A stretch of DNA of 64,000 nt, from the NCBI GenBank assembly GCA_042140185.1, contig CP159477.1:1488001-1552000 (forward strand), written 5' to 3'. The notes under the pieces were generated by a model. That model worked only from the letters and a program-made list of their open reading frames with translations. It did not search any database and had not been told where the DNA came from. The DNA comes from JANSXG01 sp024743075. Its GTDB lineage: Bacteria; Planctomycetota; Phycisphaerae; Phycisphaerales; UBA1924. Both the position numbers and the translations under genes were made by a program. Below are positions 8,284-17,800 of the stretch, one piece after another. Every line of letters starts with the position of its first letter. Position 1 is the stretch's first letter.

Positions 8284-10152
8284 TCAGTTGAGCTGCTGGG
8301 TATCGATTTCGATGATGAACTCGAATGTCTTGCCGTCGCGCAGACGGAACTGTGAATCGTGGAGCGTGATCCGGAACTTGAGCAGCGAGGGCTTGGGCCA
8401 GCCGCCGGGCTCGTAGAAGCCCGAGGGCCCCGGGGTGCGGTAGCCCCAGATCGCCATGTACTCGTTGCGAGGGTCCGGCGATGCGGCGGTGCGATCGATG
8501 TCGTACGCGGCTTCGAGACCGATCTGACTCAGGCCGTCGGTAGTCGTGTTCAGGCGCGCGTCTCTTGTGTTCCGCGGGATCTCGGCGCTGACAGCGCCGG
8601 TGAGCAGGAGCGATTCGCGCGGCGTGTTGAACCCGAACCAGACGATGTCGCCCGCGCTGTATTCGACGATGTTTGTGCCGTCACCGCTCAGATCGATCGG
8701 ACCGGAGTCCGGGCCGCGCCAGCGAGTGCCATCGGACCAATACACCTCGAAGCGGCTGCATCGGGATGCGATGACCGCGTGGTAATCCATGAGCGTCTGC
8801 TCGGGGCGCTGCGCGTTCGGCGAGTTGGGCACCACACGCTGAATGGTGGTGGGCTCGGTCTCAACGAGCAGGCGATTGAACATGCCCGCGATCGAACTCT
8901 GGAGCAGACGCGTGTTGTACTGACGAACCTGGCCGACAGAAAGCCCCGGGGGAGTGACGATTCCTCGACGCACGGTACGCCGGACCCAGAGCGGGCGGTC
9001 CGCCACATCGAGCGCGGTCGGGCGCCACTCGTCGGCCCCCTGGTCGAAGTAGCCCGCGTCGAAGGCGGTGCCGTCGGGCGGGAGCGGCGGCGGTACGCCG
9101 GCGCTGGCGGTATCGCGGGACTGGACGCCCTCAAGCCAACGCTTCAGTGACTCGGGCGATTGCGCGGCGATGTCGACCCGCCCGTGGCGGATCAGGCCGA
9201 TCGCCGGGACATCGAGATTGTCGAAAGCCGAAGCGCGGAAGAACGGAGGGTCAGGATCGGAACCCGACGGCTCGAAGACATTCGAGTTGATGCCGTTGAA
9301 CCGCAGCGTGTCGAGGTCGCGGACGTACATCGCGATATTGCGGTTGCGTCCGGACGCCGAACCGGTTCCGGGGTCCGCGTACGAGAACGCGAGCCCGCCG
9401 GCGAGCAGCAGTTCGTGGCGTGCGAGGGAGTACTGGCCGGCAAACTGGTTGCGTCCGGTGGACCGTTCGCTGCCGGGGCTGAATCGGTTCACGGTGGTGT
9501 TGAACCCGGTCGCGGTCGGCCCGGAGCCGAAGTCGCCGTCGGCGTACCAGATCCGATTGCGATAGAGGTCTTCGTTGGCCGGGTCGGCGGTGTCAAAGTC
9601 GATGTCGTCGGGGTCCGGGGCGTAGTTCGGATCGAGTACCGGCTTGAGACCGTGGCCGTACATGATGCGAGCGACGGGCGTAAAGACCGTGTCGTACTCG
9701 TCGCCGGCCTCCTGGGCGGTCTGGAAGAGTTCGTTGCCGCCCGACTCTGCGAGGAAGAGTACCTCGTCGAGGCGGGTCGAGATCGCCAACGACCCCGGGT
9801 CACCGGGCTCGATGTTTGCTCGCCGATCGCTCTCTTCGTCATCCGCGGTCAGGTACACATCGCGGACGAGGCGGGAACGGATCGCGAGGATCGTGTCCTC
9901 GGTTGGCAGCCTGTTCATCCGATCGAAATCGTCGCGGATCTGCTTTTCGAGCGCTCTCGCGAGCGCGTCGACTTCGGCTACGGCGGAGCCGGTGTTCACC
10001 AGTCGCGAGACGTTGCCGAACAGCTGGCCGATGCCGATCGAGAGAAGAATCACCACCGCCACGGCGACCAGGAGTTCCACGAGCGTGAACGCCGATCGCG
10101 GCGAAGCCGTTCTGAAACGCTGCGTTGATGTGTTGTTGTGTGTCTTCATCAT
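8284..10152 (-). CDS. Large GspJ/PilW-like minor pseudopilin
   Basis: The 622-residue product has a type IV prepilin N-terminus, SAFTLVELLVAVAVVILL, with Glu at position +5 and a hydrophobic alpha-1 helix. The residue before the cleavage site is Ala instead of the usual Gly. Typical GspJ proteins are about 200 residues, so this one has a threefold larger globular domain. It follows the GspI-like gene by 8 bases and precedes the GspK-like gene by 73, matching the I-J-K order of type II secretion operons. It contains many Asp/Gly turns and a C-terminal KTFEFIIEIDTQQ strand. The GspJ assignment rests on order and N-terminus, not on a recognised globular domain. Confidence 0.72.
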   Translation of the reverse strand: MMKTHNNTSTQRFRTASPRSAFTLVELLVAVAVVILLSIGIGQLFGNVSRLVNTGSAVAEVDALARALEKQIRDDFDRMNRLPTEDTILAIRSRLVRDVYLTADDEESDRRANIEPGDPGSLAISTRLDEVLFLAESGGNELFQTAQEAGDEYDTVFTPVARIMYGHGLKPVLDPNYAPDPDDIDFDTADPANEDLYRNRIWYADGDFGSGPTATGFNTTVNRFSPGSERSTGRNQFAGQYSLARHELLLAGGLAFSYADPGTGSASGRNRNIAMYVRDLDTLRFNGINSNVFEPSGSDPDPPFFRASAFDNLDVPAIGLIRHGRVDIAAQSPESLKRWLEGVQSRDTASAGVPPPLPPDGTAFDAGYFDQGADEWRPTALDVADRPLWVRRTVRRGIVTPPGLSVGQVRQYNTRLLQSSIAGMFNRLLVETEPTTIQRVVPNSPNAQRPEQTLMDYHAVIASRCSRFEVYWSDGTRWRGPDSGPIDLSGDGTNIVEYSAGDIVWFGFNTPRESLLLTGAVSAEIPRNTRDARLNTTTDGLSQIGLEAAYDIDRTAASPDPRNEYMAIWGYRTPGPSGFYEPGGWPKPSLLKFRITLHDSQFRLRDGKTFEFIIEIDTQQLN

Positions 10153-10160
10153 GGCTCGTT

Positions 10161-11696
10161 TCAGTTCACGTTAAAGATGCGGAGTTCACGCGGACGCAAC
10201 GACCATTCCGAGCCATCGGTCGAAACGACGTTCTGGCGGATCGTCCAGAGGTCCAGCGACCGGGTCTGATCGCGGAAGGCCAGCATGGACTTGCCGCCCG
10301 CACGTGGGACGCGGTTGATGTAGCACCGGAAGACGTTTCCGCCGCCCGGGGCACGAACCTGTCGCACGACCCGCACCGGGAGATCAGCGCCGGCGAGCCG
10401 GTTCGAACCGCCCTCCGGTTCACCCGACACCAGGATCACTGCTCCGGGAGCGAGCGCGTTGATCTCTTCGTCGGACGATGCCTCGAAGTAGAACTGTTCT
10501 CGATCCTCGTCGTACGCGAGCACGATGTCGGCGAGCATGCGCAGCCCCCACTCGTCGCTGCCGGAGTCACTGCCGAACGGGCCGGGGGCATCGCCGACGT
10601 TCTCGGCGAGAGCGAACTCGCCGGAGCGGTCAGAGCCACTCACGAAGTATGTGAAGACCGCGATTTGGCTGCCGCCGCTTTCGAGCTTGCGGAAGAGCAG
10701 CGAGTAGCCGACATCGGGGCGTACGCCCGCGTCGAAGGCGTCGTCCGCCACCGTCACGACGCGGTCGCCGGACGAGATGACCTCGGCGGACCGGTAGACC
10801 ACCCTCGGCACAACGATCCGCTGGAGGTGTCGCTGGAACTGCGCATCCCCTGTGGGATCGACGATCGCCGTGATGTCGAACTGGTCGATGAACGAGAGCG
10901 GCTCGCCGGTGACGGGTTCCTCGTAGCGCTTGACCAGAATGTAAGAACCGGTCGGGCCGGGGAAACCACCGTTCTGGGTGAACAGCGCGTACTCGCCCTG
11001 GTTCGAGAACGGGGCGTTGACCGGCCAGTTCGTGGGCCGACCCGCAGCGTAGTTGGTGTTGACATAGACGAATCGGCTGGTCACCTCGCCGCGGTAGTTG
11101 TACTGCGGGTCTCCGGGTTGCGGCTTGTCGTTGTGCACGACCTGAATCGACGCGGTTCCGGCACCGTCCACGCGGCTCACGGGGAACGGGCGCACGGCGT
11201 AGGGAGAGACGTTAAACACCGCGCCGTCGGGTCCCTGGCCGTCTGCGCGGTACCGACCGCGCCCGAGGGCCTGCTGGCGCCACTGGCTGGTCATCGGCAG
11301 TTCAAAGAGAACCGTTTCATCGTTGCGGTCGAGAAGGAAGTAGGCCTCACGACGCTCCTGGATGCTGCTCGCGCGGGGGTTGATCGACAGGTTGCCAAGG
11401 TCATCGGCGGGCACGGGGTACCAGACGCCGCGGTCGAGATCGTTGGGGTTCGGCTGGCCGTCGAACAGGGTGCCATCGATGCGCCCGAATCGGGGCGAGA
11501 TGATGGCCTCGGCGTTCTTGGACACGATGACCGACGCAGTCGTCTGCGAGGCGACGCGCTGCTGAGCGGCTGCGCCAGCGAAGAGCGCGATCAGGCCGAT
11601 GGAACCGAGGGCGATCACAAAGGTCGCGATCAATACTTCGATCAGCGTGAAGCCCGAGCGGGCCGGTGTGGTGGGATGTGAGAATCGCTGTGTCAT
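10161..11696 (-). CDS. Large GspI/PilV-like minor pseudopilin
   Basis: The 511-residue protein starts with a prepilin signal, ARSGFTLIEVLIATFVIALGS, having Gly at -1 and Glu at +5. The 'TLIEVLIA..VIALG.IGL' pattern is typical of PilV/GspI minor pseudopilins. Family members are normally 120-200 residues, so the globular part is much enlarged. The ATG overlaps the stop of the preceding GspH-like gene (ATGA), which implies translational coupling. It is expected in the inner membrane before prepilin peptidase processing and then in the pseudopilus tip complex. The peptidase gene is not in the window. Confidence 0.75.
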   Translation of the reverse strand: MTQRFSHPTTPARSGFTLIEVLIATFVIALGSIGLIALFAGAAAQQRVASQTTASVIVSKNAEAIISPRFGRIDGTLFDGQPNPNDLDRGVWYPVPADDLGNLSINPRASSIQERREAYFLLDRNDETVLFELPMTSQWRQQALGRGRYRADGQGPDGAVFNVSPYAVRPFPVSRVDGAGTASIQVVHNDKPQPGDPQYNYRGEVTSRFVYVNTNYAAGRPTNWPVNAPFSNQGEYALFTQNGGFPGPTGSYILVKRYEEPVTGEPLSFIDQFDITAIVDPTGDAQFQRHLQRIVVPRVVYRSAEVISSGDRVVTVADDAFDAGVRPDVGYSLLFRKLESGGSQIAVFTYFVSGSDRSGEFALAENVGDAPGPFGSDSGSDEWGLRMLADIVLAYDEDREQFYFEASSDEEINALAPGAVILVSGEPEGGSNRLAGADLPVRVVRQVRAPGGGNVFRCYINRVPRAGGKSMLAFRDQTRSLDLWTIRQNVVSTDGSEWSLRPRELRIFNVN

Positions 11697-12802
11697 GGGT
11701 TGGCCTTTCTGAGGACCTCTCCCGTGTAGCGGTTGAAACCGACGATCTCTGCGTTGAAGTCAACCCAGAGGCTGATGCGACTGGTGTCGTCGTCGCTGAC
11801 CCGCGCGTACCAGTTGTCGTCGTTCGGGTTGTTCGGGCCGGGCATGGGCAGGCCGCCGTCGCGCTCGGGGCGGATGAACCACGGTTCCTCAATAGCGAGC
11901 TCGCGGCTCATGCGACCGAGTTCGACCACCGCCAACTGGTGGGCCGAGCGGAGAAGCACTTCAGGATTCGGGTCGAAGTCTTCACCGAGCCCGATCTCGG
12001 GATCGAAGCGGTCGAGCGCATCGACTGCTTCGGGTGGATCATCGGGGTCGTAGTCCACGGTACGGTCCAGCGGACCCTCGGGGAACTCGAGGTAGGCGTT
12101 GGGGGTGGCGATGCCGCCGCCGACCGAGGTCGTGACCACCGCGCCGGTCTCGCTGAAACGGATCATGAAGCTGGCGGCGTGGCGCACGGCGGCGAACGCA
12201 TCGTCATCGGCGATGCCGTCGAGTTCCCAAATCTGCTCGCGCGAGAAGTTGTTGCGGACGAAGTGCAGAGGATCGTTCCGCGGGAAGACCCACGGGATGA
12301 TGTCGTTGCCGTCCGCGTCGGTATAGATCTCACCGGCGTACCAGTGAGCGGTGTCCTCGTCGATCAGGCTGCCGTCGCCGTCGCCCGGAGCGGTCGAGAA
12401 CGAGAGGCCCATCACAGCGATCCCCGCCGGCAGTTCGACCGGCGCGGAGCCGATCGCCGGGCGGAACACCTGGGCGTAGGCGTGACGCGGGTCTTGCGCG
12501 ACGAATTGCGTGAGCGCACCACCCTGACGGGAACGGACCTCGACGACCTGCATGGTGCAGGTCTGCGTCTGCGTGTCGAAGAGGAAAACCACGCCGGTCG
12601 GCACACCCGTGCGGATCGCTTGGGCTCGCGCGTTGGCGAGCGTGGTCGAAACCAGATTCACCGCCGAGGCGTAACTGTTGGACTCGAGGATCCGCGTTGC
12701 CGCCGGGAGCAGGAGCGTCGCCCCGATGATGATGATGATGATCACCACCAGCAGTTCGATCAGCGTGAACGCGCGTCGGATGTACGGAGCGTTGCGATTC
12801 AC
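11693..12802 (-). CDS. GspH/FimT-like pseudopilin
   Basis: This 369-residue protein has the prepilin motif RRAFTLIELLVV followed by a run of six isoleucines encoded by a short ATC repeat (plus strand about 12725-12742). The residue at -1 is Ala, not Gly. After the helix, SAVNLVSTTLANARAQAIRTG closely resembles the GspH/FimT helix that follows the transmembrane segment. The C-terminal DDTSRISLWVDFNAEIVGFN resembles the beta-rich end of that family. Usual length is about 170-190 residues, so it is roughly doubled. Overlapping start and stop codons tie it to both neighbours in the operon. Confidence 0.75.
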   Translation of the reverse strand: MNRNAPYIRRAFTLIELLVVIIIIIIGATLLLPAATRILESNSYASAVNLVSTTLANARAQAIRTGVPTGVVFLFDTQTQTCTMQVVEVRSRQGGALTQFVAQDPRHAYAQVFRPAIGSAPVELPAGIAVMGLSFSTAPGDGDGSLIDEDTAHWYAGEIYTDADGNDIIPWVFPRNDPLHFVRNNFSREQIWELDGIADDDAFAAVRHAASFMIRFSETGAVVTTSVGGGIATPNAYLEFPEGPLDRTVDYDPDDPPEAVDALDRFDPEIGLGEDFDPNPEVLLRSAHQLAVVELGRMSRELAIEEPWFIRPERDGGLPMPGPNNPNDDNWYARVSDDDTSRISLWVDFNAEIVGFNRYTGEVLRKANP

Positions 12803-13554
12803 TGGAAGTCCCCGATGCTGAGAGACCCGATATCGAACGACGCATCGATGCTGCCGGGTGTAAGCGAGTAGATGTTGTCCTCGCGGTACGAGGCCAGCTT
12901 GCGCTCCAACGCCGGACCGCTCAGCCCGCCCACCCCGACATCCGTCGGCACGCCGTAATGCCCGTCGGGCCCGGCGGACATGAAGTACGGCCGATCACTC
13001 GGGCATTCGCCGAAGATCGCTTGAGCCAACGGGTTGTCCGGGGTCACGAAGATGATCGGCTGCTCCCACGCATCGACAACCTGCACGCGGAACACGCTGT
13101 TGCTGATCTGCACCGTCTCGCTGAACTGATCCGGGATACCGCTGGTGATGGCGTCGATGTTCTCGTAGCCGTCAGCGAGGTACAGGAAGTACGCGGCGTT
13201 CGGCAGCCACGTGAAGTTCTCACCGCGGTAGTTGCGCACGCCACCGAGAAATGTCTGCTGCGTCTCGTCGTCAACCACGGGGCTCGACCCGCCGGCGAAA
13301 TCGCGCCAGAGCTGATCGAGATAGCGGTCGGTTTCCAGACGCGGGAAGACACGGGTCTCGATCCGATACTCCTCAAGAGCACGGTCGAGCGAGGACAGCA
13401 CGCCCGTCGTCTGGTTGATCTTCTGACGGGTCACGACCTGACGGCCGACCGCGAAGACCGCGGCGACGAGAATCGCGATGATCGCGATGGCGATCAGCAC
13501 CTCGATGAGCGTGAAGCCGCGCTGGCGGGGTTGGCGGGTGGTGGTCTGCGTCAC
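12799..13554 (-). CDS. GspG-like pseudopilin (second)
   Basis: A 251-residue pseudopilin with RQRGFTLIEVLIAIAIIAILVAA at the N-terminus (Gly -1, Glu +5), followed by an alpha-1 C-terminal helix containing LSSLDRALEEYRIETRVFP. That segment, together with a later VVDAWEQPIIFVTP, matches the GspG pattern of a 'D.WG.P..Y' strand in major pseudopilins. Its start overlaps the stop of the preceding GspG-like gene and its stop overlaps the next start. It may be the structural H-position partner or a duplicated G. Location: periplasmic pseudopilus anchored in the inner membrane. Confidence 0.75.
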   Translation of the reverse strand: MTQTTTRQPRQRGFTLIEVLIAIAIIAILVAAVFAVGRQVVTRQKINQTTGVLSSLDRALEEYRIETRVFPRLETDRYLDQLWRDFAGGSSPVVDDETQQTFLGGVRNYRGENFTWLPNAAYFLYLADGYENIDAITSGIPDQFSETVQISNSVFRVQVVDAWEQPIIFVTPDNPLAQAIFGECPSDRPYFMSAGPDGHYGVPTDVGVGGLSGPALERKLASYREDNIYSLTPGSIDASFDIGSLSIGDFQ

Positions 13555-14585
13555 TTGATGTACCTCAGGTTGGAGCCCACCTGCTTCAGGAACGACACCT
13601 GCTGCTCCTGGTTGAGCGCGGAGTAGGTGTCGACCAGCGATGTCGAGCCGTTCGACTCAAACACCACATCGCCGAACGGGGCGATGAAGGTGTTCTGCTC
13701 GCCGGTGTACGGGTTCGTGCCGTAGTAGTCGTCCGAGGACTCCCCTGCGGAAAGCAGTGCGTACTTGGCGGTGCGGAGTTCGTCATCGAAATCGAGCAAC
13801 TGCGCCAGATTCGCGCCGCCCAATTCGGCCTCGAGGCCTTCGCTCGATCGCAGCTCGATCGGGATCTCGTCGAGTGTCGGCTGGCGGTTGCCGTTCACGA
13901 TGCGGAAGCCGTTCCAGCCCGAGTAGTAGCGGACCGGATTCCCCCAGGGGTCGAGAATCCGGAACATGCCGCGATCCTCGTCGAAGTCGACGACGCCTTC
14001 GAGCGTGCCGAAGTCAAGGTACGGTCCGTATGTACGACCGGTCAGTTGCGGCTCGTGGCGGATGGGACCGCTGGAAGGCTGGACCTTCCACGCCCGCAGG
14101 TTGCCCGGTGCCTTGAAGCCCGGCCCCGGGACGCCGTCGTGCAGCGGGGTGCTGCCGGGCGCGACACCGTCGTCGTCGAGTTCGTCCGGGTTCAGTGCTC
14201 CGATGCCCAGCAGATAGACCGTCAGCGAGAACTCGCTGTTGTAACGGGCGTCACGGTAGTACTGGTCGATGTTGTTCGGGTTCCCCGCCGCCTGAGCGTG
14301 CGTCCTCGGAGTCACCAGGCCGGTGCGCGTCGGGCTCGAATCGGGTGACACGAGTTCCGGTGTGACCAGCGGCGGCACGTAGCGGAAGTCGGTCTCGAAC
14401 GCGTCGATGGCGGTGCTGATCGACTGCAGTTGAGCCACCGTCTTCGAGCGTCGGGCGCTGCTGACCGCACCGCTCAGCGCGACCACCAGAATCCCGACGA
14501 GGATCAGGATGACGACGAACACAACCAGGAGTTCCACCAGCGTGAAACCGCGTCTGGCTCGGGATGTCGTTCTGAAATCGTGCAT
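13551..14585 (-). CDS. GspG-like major pseudopilin
   Basis: The 344-residue product has the prepilin N-terminus ARRGFTLVELLVVFVVILILVG, then a helix with TVAQLQSISTAIDAFETDFR. Later it has RILDPWGNPVRYYSGW, the conserved GspG 'D.WG.P..Y' strand. GspG is usually about 140-150 residues; the extra residues sit between helix and strand. It is the first pseudopilin after the GspF-like platform gene (gap 52 bases), the position held by gspG in type II secretion operons. This makes it the best candidate for the pseudopilus shaft subunit here, although its size would be unusual for one. Confidence 0.8.
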   Translation of the reverse strand: MHDFRTTSRARRGFTLVELLVVFVVILILVGILVVALSGAVSSARRSKTVAQLQSISTAIDAFETDFRYVPPLVTPELVSPDSSPTRTGLVTPRTHAQAAGNPNNIDQYYRDARYNSEFSLTVYLLGIGALNPDELDDDGVAPGSTPLHDGVPGPGFKAPGNLRAWKVQPSSGPIRHEPQLTGRTYGPYLDFGTLEGVVDFDEDRGMFRILDPWGNPVRYYSGWNGFRIVNGNRQPTLDEIPIELRSSEGLEAELGGANLAQLLDFDDELRTAKYALLSAGESSDDYYGTNPYTGEQNTFIAPFGDVVFESNGSTSLVDTYSALNQEQQVSFLKQVGSNLRYIK

Positions 14586-14637
14586 GGGAACTGCTTCTCT
14601 TGGAAAGGCACCGGTGGCCGGCGAATTGAACGAGGGA

Positions 14638-15939
14638 TCAGCCCTGGAGGCCGTCGATCATGGAGATCAGCGGGAGGAACATCGCGACCACGATCGTGCC
14701 GACGATGCCACCGAGCACGATGACCATGATCGGCTCGAGCAGCGAGACGAGCGACGCGACGGCGGTGTCGACCTCCTCGTCGTAGTTGTCGGCGATCTTC
14801 ATGAGCATGGTGTCCATGTCACCGGTTTCTTCGCCGACATCGATCATGTTGACGACGATCGCGTCGCAGACCTTCGCCTCCCGAAGCGGCTGCGCGAAGG
14901 TTTCACCCTCGCGGATTGAGTCGTGCACGTTGCCGAGCGCCTTCTCGAAGACGTAGTTGCCGCAGGTTTCCTTCGTGATGGTGACCGCCTCAAGGATCGG
15001 AACACCGGCCGCGATCAGCGTGCCCAGCGTTCGGGTGAATCGCGCGACGACTGTCTTGCGGACGAGGCCGCCGATGATCGGGATGTACAGCGTGATTCGG
15101 TCGAGCAGCGCCTTACCCGGCTTCACCGATCGTGCGAGCTTGAAGAGAATCGGAACGAGGATCAACCCCCCGACCACGTACACGGCACCGGGGAGCATCA
15201 TCGCGCCCTCGGTCGGGTAGTTGCCGGCCATCCAGCGCGACGTGTCTGTCAGCAGCACAGTCAGCTTCGGCAGCGCGACGTCGAAGTCGGCAAAAACCTC
15301 TTCGAACTGCGGGATGATGAAGATCATGATCCCGACCACGATCAGGACCGCGACGGAGATGACTGCCGCGGGGTAGACAAGCGCACCGATGATCTGACGC
15401 TTCAGGCGTTGGCTCTTCTCCATGAACTCGGCGAGACGCTGCAGGATGACATCAAGAACACCGCCGACCTCACCGGCCGCGACCATTTTGGTGTACAGCA
15501 GGTTGAACGCCTTGGGCTGCTTGGCCATCGCTTCGGAGAGCGATGAGCCGCCCTCGACATCCTCGACGACGCCCTGGAGCGTGCCTTTGAGCAGGCCCGG
15601 CTTCTGCTGCTGTTCGAGGATCTGCAGCGAGCGCAGCAACGGAAGGCCGGCGTCCTGCAGGGTGGAGAGCTGACGGGTGAAGGTGGTGAGCTGCTTGCCC
15701 TTGACCCTTGCGAACGGAAGCACGATGCCCCCGCTGCCGCCCGACTTCTTCTGCATCTGGTCTTTGCCAGCGCCTTCGGGGGCCCCCTTGCCCTTCTTGG
15801 CCTTCTGCTCGCGGACAGACGTTGGGAAGTAGCCCTGCAGCTTGATCCGCTGGATCGCTTCTTCCGAGTTCGCGGCCTCGATGGTCCCCTTCTGCTGCTT
15901 GCCGGACTTGTCGAGGGCTTGGTAAGCGAATGATGGCAT
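14638..15939 (-). CDS. gspF: Type II secretion/type IV pilus inner-membrane platform protein
   Basis: GspF/PilC proteins form the rotating platform that couples the cytoplasmic ATPase to pseudopilin assembly. The 433-residue protein has an N-terminal SFAYQALDKSGKQQKGTIEA domain. Two GspF domains follow, at about 85-210 and 290-415. The hydrophobic segments are near residues 203-230, 250-275 and 405-428. Conserved features include FTRQLSTLQDAGLPLLRSL and TLGTLIAAGVPILEAV. Length fits the family (about 400). A linker of about 25 residues rich in Lys/Gly separates the first domain from the rest. A GGAG site precedes the ATG at 15939. It sits 103 bases after the ATPase gene. Confidence 0.95.
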   Translation of the reverse strand: MPSFAYQALDKSGKQQKGTIEAANSEEAIQRIKLQGYFPTSVREQKAKKGKGAPEGAGKDQMQKKSGGSGGIVLPFARVKGKQLTTFTRQLSTLQDAGLPLLRSLQILEQQQKPGLLKGTLQGVVEDVEGGSSLSEAMAKQPKAFNLLYTKMVAAGEVGGVLDVILQRLAEFMEKSQRLKRQIIGALVYPAAVISVAVLIVVGIMIFIIPQFEEVFADFDVALPKLTVLLTDTSRWMAGNYPTEGAMMLPGAVYVVGGLILVPILFKLARSVKPGKALLDRITLYIPIIGGLVRKTVVARFTRTLGTLIAAGVPILEAVTITKETCGNYVFEKALGNVHDSIREGETFAQPLREAKVCDAIVVNMIDVGEETGDMDTMLMKIADNYDEEVDTAVASLVSLLEPIMVIVLGGIVGTIVVAMFLPLISMIDGLQG

Positions 15940-16042
15940 GGTGCCGCTCCGAGGTGATCGTGCCGGCTCGGGTGAACGAGCCGACTGCTGGATGAATCAG
16001 AGATGAGCGATCAGAACGATCGCGAATAAATCCTGTGAATAA

Positions 16043-17800
16043 TCAGTCGTCGAGCGCCGTCTCGCGGACGACCTCGTCGATGGTGGTAAGCCCGTCGTAG
16101 ATGGCGAGCAGGCCGGACTCGCGCAGCGAACGCATGCCGCGCTTGCGTGCTTCTTCGCGGAGCACCGCCGTGGATGCTTCCTTCATGATGAGATCGCGCA
16201 GGCCGTCGTCCATGACCATGATTTCGAAGAGCGCCGTACGCCCCTTGTAGCCGGACCCGTGGCACACATCGCACCCGCGTCCGCGGAAGAACTGGCGATC
16301 CGCCACATCTTCCGGACGGAGTTGCAGCTCCATGAGTTGCTCCTCCGTCGGCGTGTAAGGCTCCTTGCAGTTCGCGCAAACCGTTCTGCACAGACGCTGC
16401 GCGATGATCGCCTCGATCGTCGCGGTCAGGAGGAACGCCTCGAGGCCCAGGTCGAGCAGACGCACGACCGAACTTGGCGCATCATTGGTGTGCAGCGTGC
16501 TGAACACGAGGTGGCCGGTCAGCGACGCCTGCACCGCGATCTGCGCGGTCTCGAGGTCGCGGATCTCGCCGACGAGGATCACGTCGGGATCCTGACGCAG
16601 GAACGACCGAAGGCAGGACGCGAAGGTCAGGCCTGCTTCCGTGTTGATCTGGCACTGACACAGGCCATCGATGTCGTACTCGACAGGGTCCTCGGCGGTC
16701 AGGATTTTCTCGCTCGGACCGTTCCGCTCCTGCAGAGCGGCGTAGAGCGTTGTCGTCTTTCCTGAGCCGGTCGGACCAGTGACGATCACGATGCCGTTCG
16801 GCTTGTGGATCATCTGGCTGACAGTCTCGTAGTCGTTGGAACGCAGGCCGACCCGGTCGAGACTGAGTTCGACGTTCGACCGGTCGAGCACACGCATCAC
16901 GACGCTCTCGCCGTGCATGGTGGGCAGAACCGACACACGCAGGTCGACCGGCGTGCCGCCGACGGTCAATTCGATGCGACCGTCTTGCGGGAGGCGGCGC
17001 TCGGCGATGTCGAGGTTCGCCATAACCTTCACGCGCGATGTGATGGCCGGGCCGAGATACGCGGGAGGCGGCACCATCTCGTACAGCACGCCGTCGATGC
17101 GATACCGCATCTTGAATTCATCTTCGAACGGCTCGAAGTGGATGTCGGAAGCGCGGTCCTTGATGGCCTGCAGGAGCACCAGGTTCATCAGTTTGATAAC
17201 CTTGTTGTCCTCCGAAGCATCTAAGACCGCTTCGAGGTCGATCGACTGGCCACCGCCCGGGCGGTTCGACAGGTTCGCGAGCCCTGCATCCGAGCCGATC
17301 TCGCCAACCACATCGGCGATCGAAGACTTCGCCGCGGCGTAGTGCTCCTTGAGCTTCTCGTCGACCTGCTCGGGAGGGGCGACAAAGGCCTCGACCTTGA
17401 ACCCCATGAGAAGACGGAGGTCGTCGACCGCCCGGAAGTTATCCGGACTCTTTACGACCACCTTCAAACGCTTGCGGGCCCTGTCGTACTCCACGGGCAC
17501 GCACTGGTACGCCATGGCGGTCTCGGCCGGGATGGCGTCGATGGTTTCCTGGTCGAGGGTCAGCTTGCCGACTTCGATGAAGCCCATGCCAGCTTGGCCG
17601 GCAAGCGCTTCGAGAACGTCGCGCTCCGTGACCAGCCCCATCTCGACGAGGATCTCACCCAGCATTTTGCGGGCCTTTGGGTCCATCTGACGCTGCTTGG
17701 CGAGCGCCTCGTGAACCTGCTCACGACTGATCTTGCCGAGCTTTGTCAGCACGCGGCCGATCTTGCGTTTCTTCAGTTCTTCAGGGCTCACTGTCGCCAC
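16043..17800 (-). CDS. pilB: Assembly ATPase GspE/PilB
   Basis: This hexameric ATPase powers pseudopilus or pilus extension at the inner membrane. The 585-residue protein has an N-terminal MshEN domain (about 1-150), which in relatives can bind c-di-GMP. The RecA-like ATPase domain has Walker A GPTGSGKTTT near residue 343, Asp box LTAEDPVEY, and Walker B VGEIRDLETA near 410. The GspE zinc-binding Cys pairs CANCK and CDVCHG lie near 471 and 510. Start is a GTG at 17800 with a full AGGAGG site (17808-17813) at seven-base spacing. It heads the run leading to gspF and the pseudopilins. PilB versus GspE cannot be settled from sequence alone. Confidence 0.93.
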   Translation of the reverse strand: MATVSPEELKKRKIGRVLTKLGKISREQVHEALAKQRQMDPKARKMLGEILVEMGLVTERDVLEALAGQAGMGFIEVGKLTLDQETIDAIPAETAMAYQCVPVEYDRARKRLKVVVKSPDNFRAVDDLRLLMGFKVEAFVAPPEQVDEKLKEHYAAAKSSIADVVGEIGSDAGLANLSNRPGGGQSIDLEAVLDASEDNKVIKLMNLVLLQAIKDRASDIHFEPFEDEFKMRYRIDGVLYEMVPPPAYLGPAITSRVKVMANLDIAERRLPQDGRIELTVGGTPVDLRVSVLPTMHGESVVMRVLDRSNVELSLDRVGLRSNDYETVSQMIHKPNGIVIVTGPTGSGKTTTLYAALQERNGPSEKILTAEDPVEYDIDGLCQCQINTEAGLTFASCLRSFLRQDPDVILVGEIRDLETAQIAVQASLTGHLVFSTLHTNDAPSSVVRLLDLGLEAFLLTATIEAIIAQRLCRTVCANCKEPYTPTEEQLMELQLRPEDVADRQFFRGRGCDVCHGSGYKGRTALFEIMVMDDGLRDLIMKEASTAVLREEARKRGMRSLRESGLLAIYDGLTTIDEVVRETALDD

